Part shown: piece after piece, positions 60,501 to 64,000 of the stretch | Position numbering within the stretch: the first letter of the stretch is position 1 | Layout: each line of letters opens with the position of its first letter | Source: Leucaena leucocephala | Taxonomy: Eukaryota > Streptophyta > Magnoliopsida > Fabales > Fabaceae | Direction: 5' to 3' | Length of the DNA: 64,000 nucleotides | Assembly (NCBI GenBank): GCA_037074615.1 | Contig: CM073522.1 | Coordinates: 27,898,962-27,962,961 of the forward strand | Notes under the pieces: model-generated | Seen by the model: the letters and a program-made list of their open reading frames with translations, nothing else | Databases searched by the model: none | Told to the model about the DNA's origin: nothing | Made by a program: the position numbers and the translations under genes

Positions 60501-63053
60501 ATATAACATTTTCTTTAAAATTTTCTTGATACGCCATTTTGATGTAAGAACATTTATTGACTCTAATATGAAGTTTGTAAATTCATTTTTTTTGGAGGAC
60601 ATCTTACAGGTTTAATGCTATGATTAACATTATTTTTAATGTAGAGTATGAAGTAAGAGAAAAACCTGCTTTGAGTACAGGATGCAAGGTGGGCTGGATT
60701 ACATAACGTTACAGTACTTGAATATTGATGGAATCCGTACTATTGGTAGCGTTCTTGGTCAAAGTATTGCACTTGACTATTATGGACGACAGGTATGTTC
60801 GCCTTACGTTAAAATTATCTGACGTGCGTGGATGTGCTGTGGGCTTTCCTCTAATCCCAGTCCCAAAAACTTATATACTAGGTTGATGGAATGGTTGCAG
60901 AATTTACTGACATAAACCGTGAGATGGAAATGACGGGAAAATTTAAAATGCAGAGGAAAAAGCTATTCCAATTAGTGGGAAAGGCCAATTCAAATCTTGC
61001 TGATGTAATTCTTAAGCTTGGACTATTTGAGAGGTAATTCTTTTGTTCATAGCAATAGATATGGAAGTTTGAAAGAGTACAGCACTTGTTTACTAATTTC
61101 AACTAGGAGACATACAATTCCTAAGTTGTGAGCAACTTTAAAAGAAGTGAATTTATTTCACGGCAAAACACTATTGCTGCAGTGTTTAGGTTAAAATGGG
61201 GTTATAGGATGCAGAATATGAAAAGGATTGAAAGAAGGGTAAATAGAAATGGTATGGAGATAGCATTGGAGTGGCTAAGGAAGTACTGGAATATGGACAA
61301 GCTAATAATATCTGATTAAGCAAGAGTAGGTGAGGCTTTTCAATTGATTGAAATGGGCCCTTTTAATACGTGAACACAATATAATTCTAGTTCCTTGCTT
61401 CGTTATAATAATGCAAATATTATTTAACCCGAACCCTGACTTACTCTAAACATTCAATACAAGGACCACATTTCCTTGAGTCAACTTATGGGACCTGCAT
61501 TACAGTGTTAAAAAAGAAATGGATTTTCCAAATCCCAAGTTTATCTTCCTTGCTTCATTTCAGTCATACATCGATTAACTTTTCCGAATCTGTAGTATGT
61601 TATTTTACGTCAATAGCATTATTAACTATTCAACTTTTATCATTTGCCTCTATGCATTTTCAAGGTGCAATTAATTGGATTATCTTGCTTAATTTTAGAA
61701 ACTTTTGGATGTACTCCGACGATATCGAATGAGTTTTTAATTGATGTGAGATGGAAACCGATGCTGAAAGTCCAGATATGCAGCAACAATATCCCTTCCA
61801 TTTTGTGGTAATATAGGACCAAAAGAATCAAACTAAATTGATGCAGGATGGGAGGGAGGGGAGAAACAGAAAAAGAAGAGAGAAATCAAGATTGAGGAAA
61901 ATGAGAGGTAATTAGGACAGCAAGATAGAAAAATGAGCAAACCAGCAATTGATTCTGGATTCTTTGGATTTACGGACAAACATCACTTATTATGATTATT
62001 TTAAACTGTTTAAACCTTCAATCCCTAGTGGTTTCTTTATTTACGATTTAGTTGAGAAGCTGAACTCACAGAAAAGCAAACCCTATTGAGATCCTAAATA
62101 ATCACCAGTTGAAACATAAATAGCTTTTTTTTTTTCCTGGTAAAGTTATTCTTTATTTATGAGCAAACTGTTTGTGTTAAATATTGCTGAGGAACTTAAA
62201 CTTTCTGTGTCTCTCTCATGACATGACCATTGTCATCCGCAAGAGAATCTTAAATTTAAGCACCTGATGGTCAACCAATTGAGTAGCTATGTTTGATTAT
62301 GTTTATTTGATCTTCAGATTAAAGAAAACTTTTGGATGATGTGGTACATTTGGTTTGTACATCTCATTTTTAGTGGTTGATCTCATTCCTCAAGTATGAT
62401 AAAAAAAAAACAATTACGGTCAAATGCCTGTGGATATGATAAAGATTAAACAATTGCTTTTAAATGCCTATGTTTATGCCGAGGATAAACATAAATAGCT
62501 TCGGTTCTTTTTTGCCGGAAACAAAAATAGCATTTGCTATATATTCAAACTTATTTACTTGTGACGGTCTTCCGATGATTGTCAATGTTCAAGCCTATAT
62601 ATTTAGAGCATTATGACGAATATTTTATTCTAAAATTTCTGAGAATGCTTTGCGGCAGAGTAAATTGTCATGTGTCCCTTCTACTTAGAACTATTTGAAT
62701 GGTTTCAACAGATCAGATATTGCATGGAAAGATGCCAAATATGCTCAGATATGGGAGTACCTCAGGGATGAATTTGAACTCACTCAGAGATTTGCAAGTC
62801 TTGATTTTAAGCTGAAGTTTGTGGAGGCGAGATTTCTATCATGATAGATTTGCAAGTCTAGGCTTTTATTGATAAATTTGCTAATTAACTCCCATTCCCT
62901 TTTTCTACTTTGCAGCACAATATTCGCTTTCTTCAAGAAATTCTTCAAAATAGGAAATCAGATTTTCTAGAGTGGCTCATCATTGCATTGATAGGTGTGG
63001 CAATTCTTCTCTCTCTCTATGATATTTTCCAACGCTCCACCAAGAATCTCTAG
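57547..63053 (+). pseudogene. RRL-like: DUF155 (RMND1/RRG-like) gene with a single-base frameshift
   Basis: Seven exons: 57547-57971, 58249-58357, 59733-59895, 60645-60792, 60882-61033, 62712-62826 and 62916-63053. Residues 1-80 are Ser/Arg-rich, a probable mitochondrial transit peptide. The DUF155 body follows: IPVKAYFFST, MTNYVVLKFG, YYMVVFQYGSIVLFN, IRTIGSVLGQSIALDYY, KKLFQLVGKANSNLADVILK, IWEYLRDEFELTQRF, HNIRFLQEILQNR. Near the C-terminus is one membrane segment (LIIALIGVAILLSLY). Plant relatives RRG/RRL are mitochondrial and affect root growth; yeast and animal members support mitochondrial translation. In exon 4, between ACA (60677-60679) and ATG (60682-60684), only GG remains where relatives have Trp (TGG). 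Exon 4 is 148 nt where 149 is needed, and as read a stop follows after about 252 codons instead of 416. The remaining exons are well conserved, so a recent mutation or a sequence error are both possible. Exon 6 appears to use a GC donor. Confidence 0.82.
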
Positions 63054-64000
63054 CCTTTGTTCTTTAAGTTTACATGAAAACTGACATGCTTGCAAGAAAG
63101 ATTTAGCCGTGGCTGTTTTCCATTTCATTTAAATATTTGATTGTTAATAGAATACAATGATGTCATGTGATCAATGATGGGCCGATCTCAATGATAATTA
63201 GTCTTTGTACTCTAGCTTATTGGAGTACCTATTAGGCTATCAATTATCAAAATGAAAATATATTAATGATCATGAGTTATTACTAGGATAAAAAGAGTGA
63301 TATTTTTTTTTATTTCCTTTTGTTGTATTTTTGTTACAAGAGGAAGATTGAACTTAGGATCAGTTAATCCCCACTCGGTCAATGATCTTCTGAGGTTGGG
63401 GCATTTTAATTTTACTAATAAATATTTTTAGGGGCTATTTAGTACGAGATTTGGAGGGGAGGGAAAATTTTTCAGAATTGATTTTTAAAAAGAAATTAGA
63501 GAAGTAATTTAAAAGCTTTTAATTAATTTTTCTTACTCTTTTATTTTATATTTTCTCTTTATTAAAATTTTATAACTTCACCTATCCAATTTTTTAAGTC
63601 TAATTCAAAATTTTCCCCTCCCCTCCCCTCCAAATCCCTTATGCTAAGTAGTTTTCATTGACGGCTTATAAATTATGTAGTTCAAAAAGGATAAAGAGAA
63701 AATGATTAAAAGCTTGCTTGGATAGTTCATTGGAATTTTAAATTCTGAAGCGTTTGAAATTGAACTTGCTAAAACAACTCTGTTGTTTTGGAAGTGACAT
63801 GAAAGTTTTTGTTTTTTGAGTAGGAGGGCTGAAGTATGAGCCTTAACTTCATTATTTATGAAGGGTAAAACCGTAAAGGGCTAAACACAATTGGATGATA
63901 CAAGTACAAAGCCAATAACAAAGAAAATTTAGAATGTGTTCAAATACTATTTTGTTGTGTTCTAGTCGTGACATTTAGGGAGGTATCATAGTTTCTAGAT
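63054..64000. other. 3' flank of the DUF155 gene
   Basis: The probable 3' UTR runs to about 63300. It is followed by a MITE at 63430-63655 and AT-rich DNA. No further gene seen before the window ends. Confidence 0.45.
63430..63655. mobile_element. Short MITE with G-rich inverted ends
   Basis: The left end 'gagatttggaggggagggaaaatttt' is matched by the complement of the right end, where the block reads aaaattttcccctcccctcc then 'cctccaaatccctta'. About 225 bp, non-coding. The gatttggaggggaggg terminus is a form seen in plant hAT-type MITEs. Confidence 0.6.

Noticed and set aside
1..64000. CRISPR arrays, tRNA or rRNA genes, bacterial operons
   Set aside because: No spaced identical repeats, cloverleaf-forming stretches or rRNA-like text were seen; composition and introns are those of a plant nuclear genome.

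Overview
The window is nuclear DNA of a dicot plant. It is very AT-rich, its genes are split by GT-AG introns, and the sequence between genes is packed with plant transposon families (CACTA, hAT, plant L1 LINE with RNase H, RTE-type LINE, Au-like SINE, foldback elements and MITEs). No prokaryotic, viral, CRISPR or organellar structure was seen. Gene models were built by joining exons at visible splice sites and checking that the reading phase carries across each intron.

Genes. (1) The last three exons of an unrecognised gene lie on the + strand at 433-1323. (2) Three related small genes on the - strand (2.4-3.6, 6.1-7.2 and 24.8-28.4 kb) each pair a signal-peptide exon with an exon coding an eight-cysteine core ending CPxCVxxxCxCxC. 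The first is a pseudogene (ACG in place of ATG, truncated, with a hAT element at its exon/intron edge). The second looks intact. The third looks intact but carries an L1 LINE in its only intron. I could not assign the family; it is the best candidate for something undescribed. (3) A four-exon group-I (VIP1-like) bZIP transcription factor of 339 aa at 20849-23811, with an Au-like SINE in intron 2. (4) A nine-exon APETALA2/TOE-type factor of 461 aa at 50557-53957, with a degenerate second AP2 domain and a near-perfect miR172 target site. (5) A seven-exon DUF155 (RMND1/RRG/RRL-type, probably mitochondrial) gene at 57547-63053, with a one-base frameshift in exon 4 and an apparent GC donor at exon 6.

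Mobile DNA. A 5.4-kb decayed CACTA element (7558-12984, GAA duplication) contains a probable nested solo LTR. A 1.13-kb foldback element spans 13453-14584. Two non-autonomous hAT elements keep 8-bp target duplications (41148-41942, perfect; 48485-49065, 7 of 8), and the first has two decayed relatives at 3.15-3.6 and 17.2-17.8 kb. Two RTE 3' fragments (31.3 and 35.2 kb), a deleted L1 (25.9-28.1 kb), a head-to-tail MITE pair (42.5-43.3 kb), several other MITEs and short poly(A)-ended retroposon tails fill most of the rest. The long stretch 35.4-50 kb holds no gene I can support.

The genes do not form a pathway. The layout is three ordinary regulatory or organellar genes plus a small secreted-peptide family that has duplicated and been repeatedly hit by transposons.
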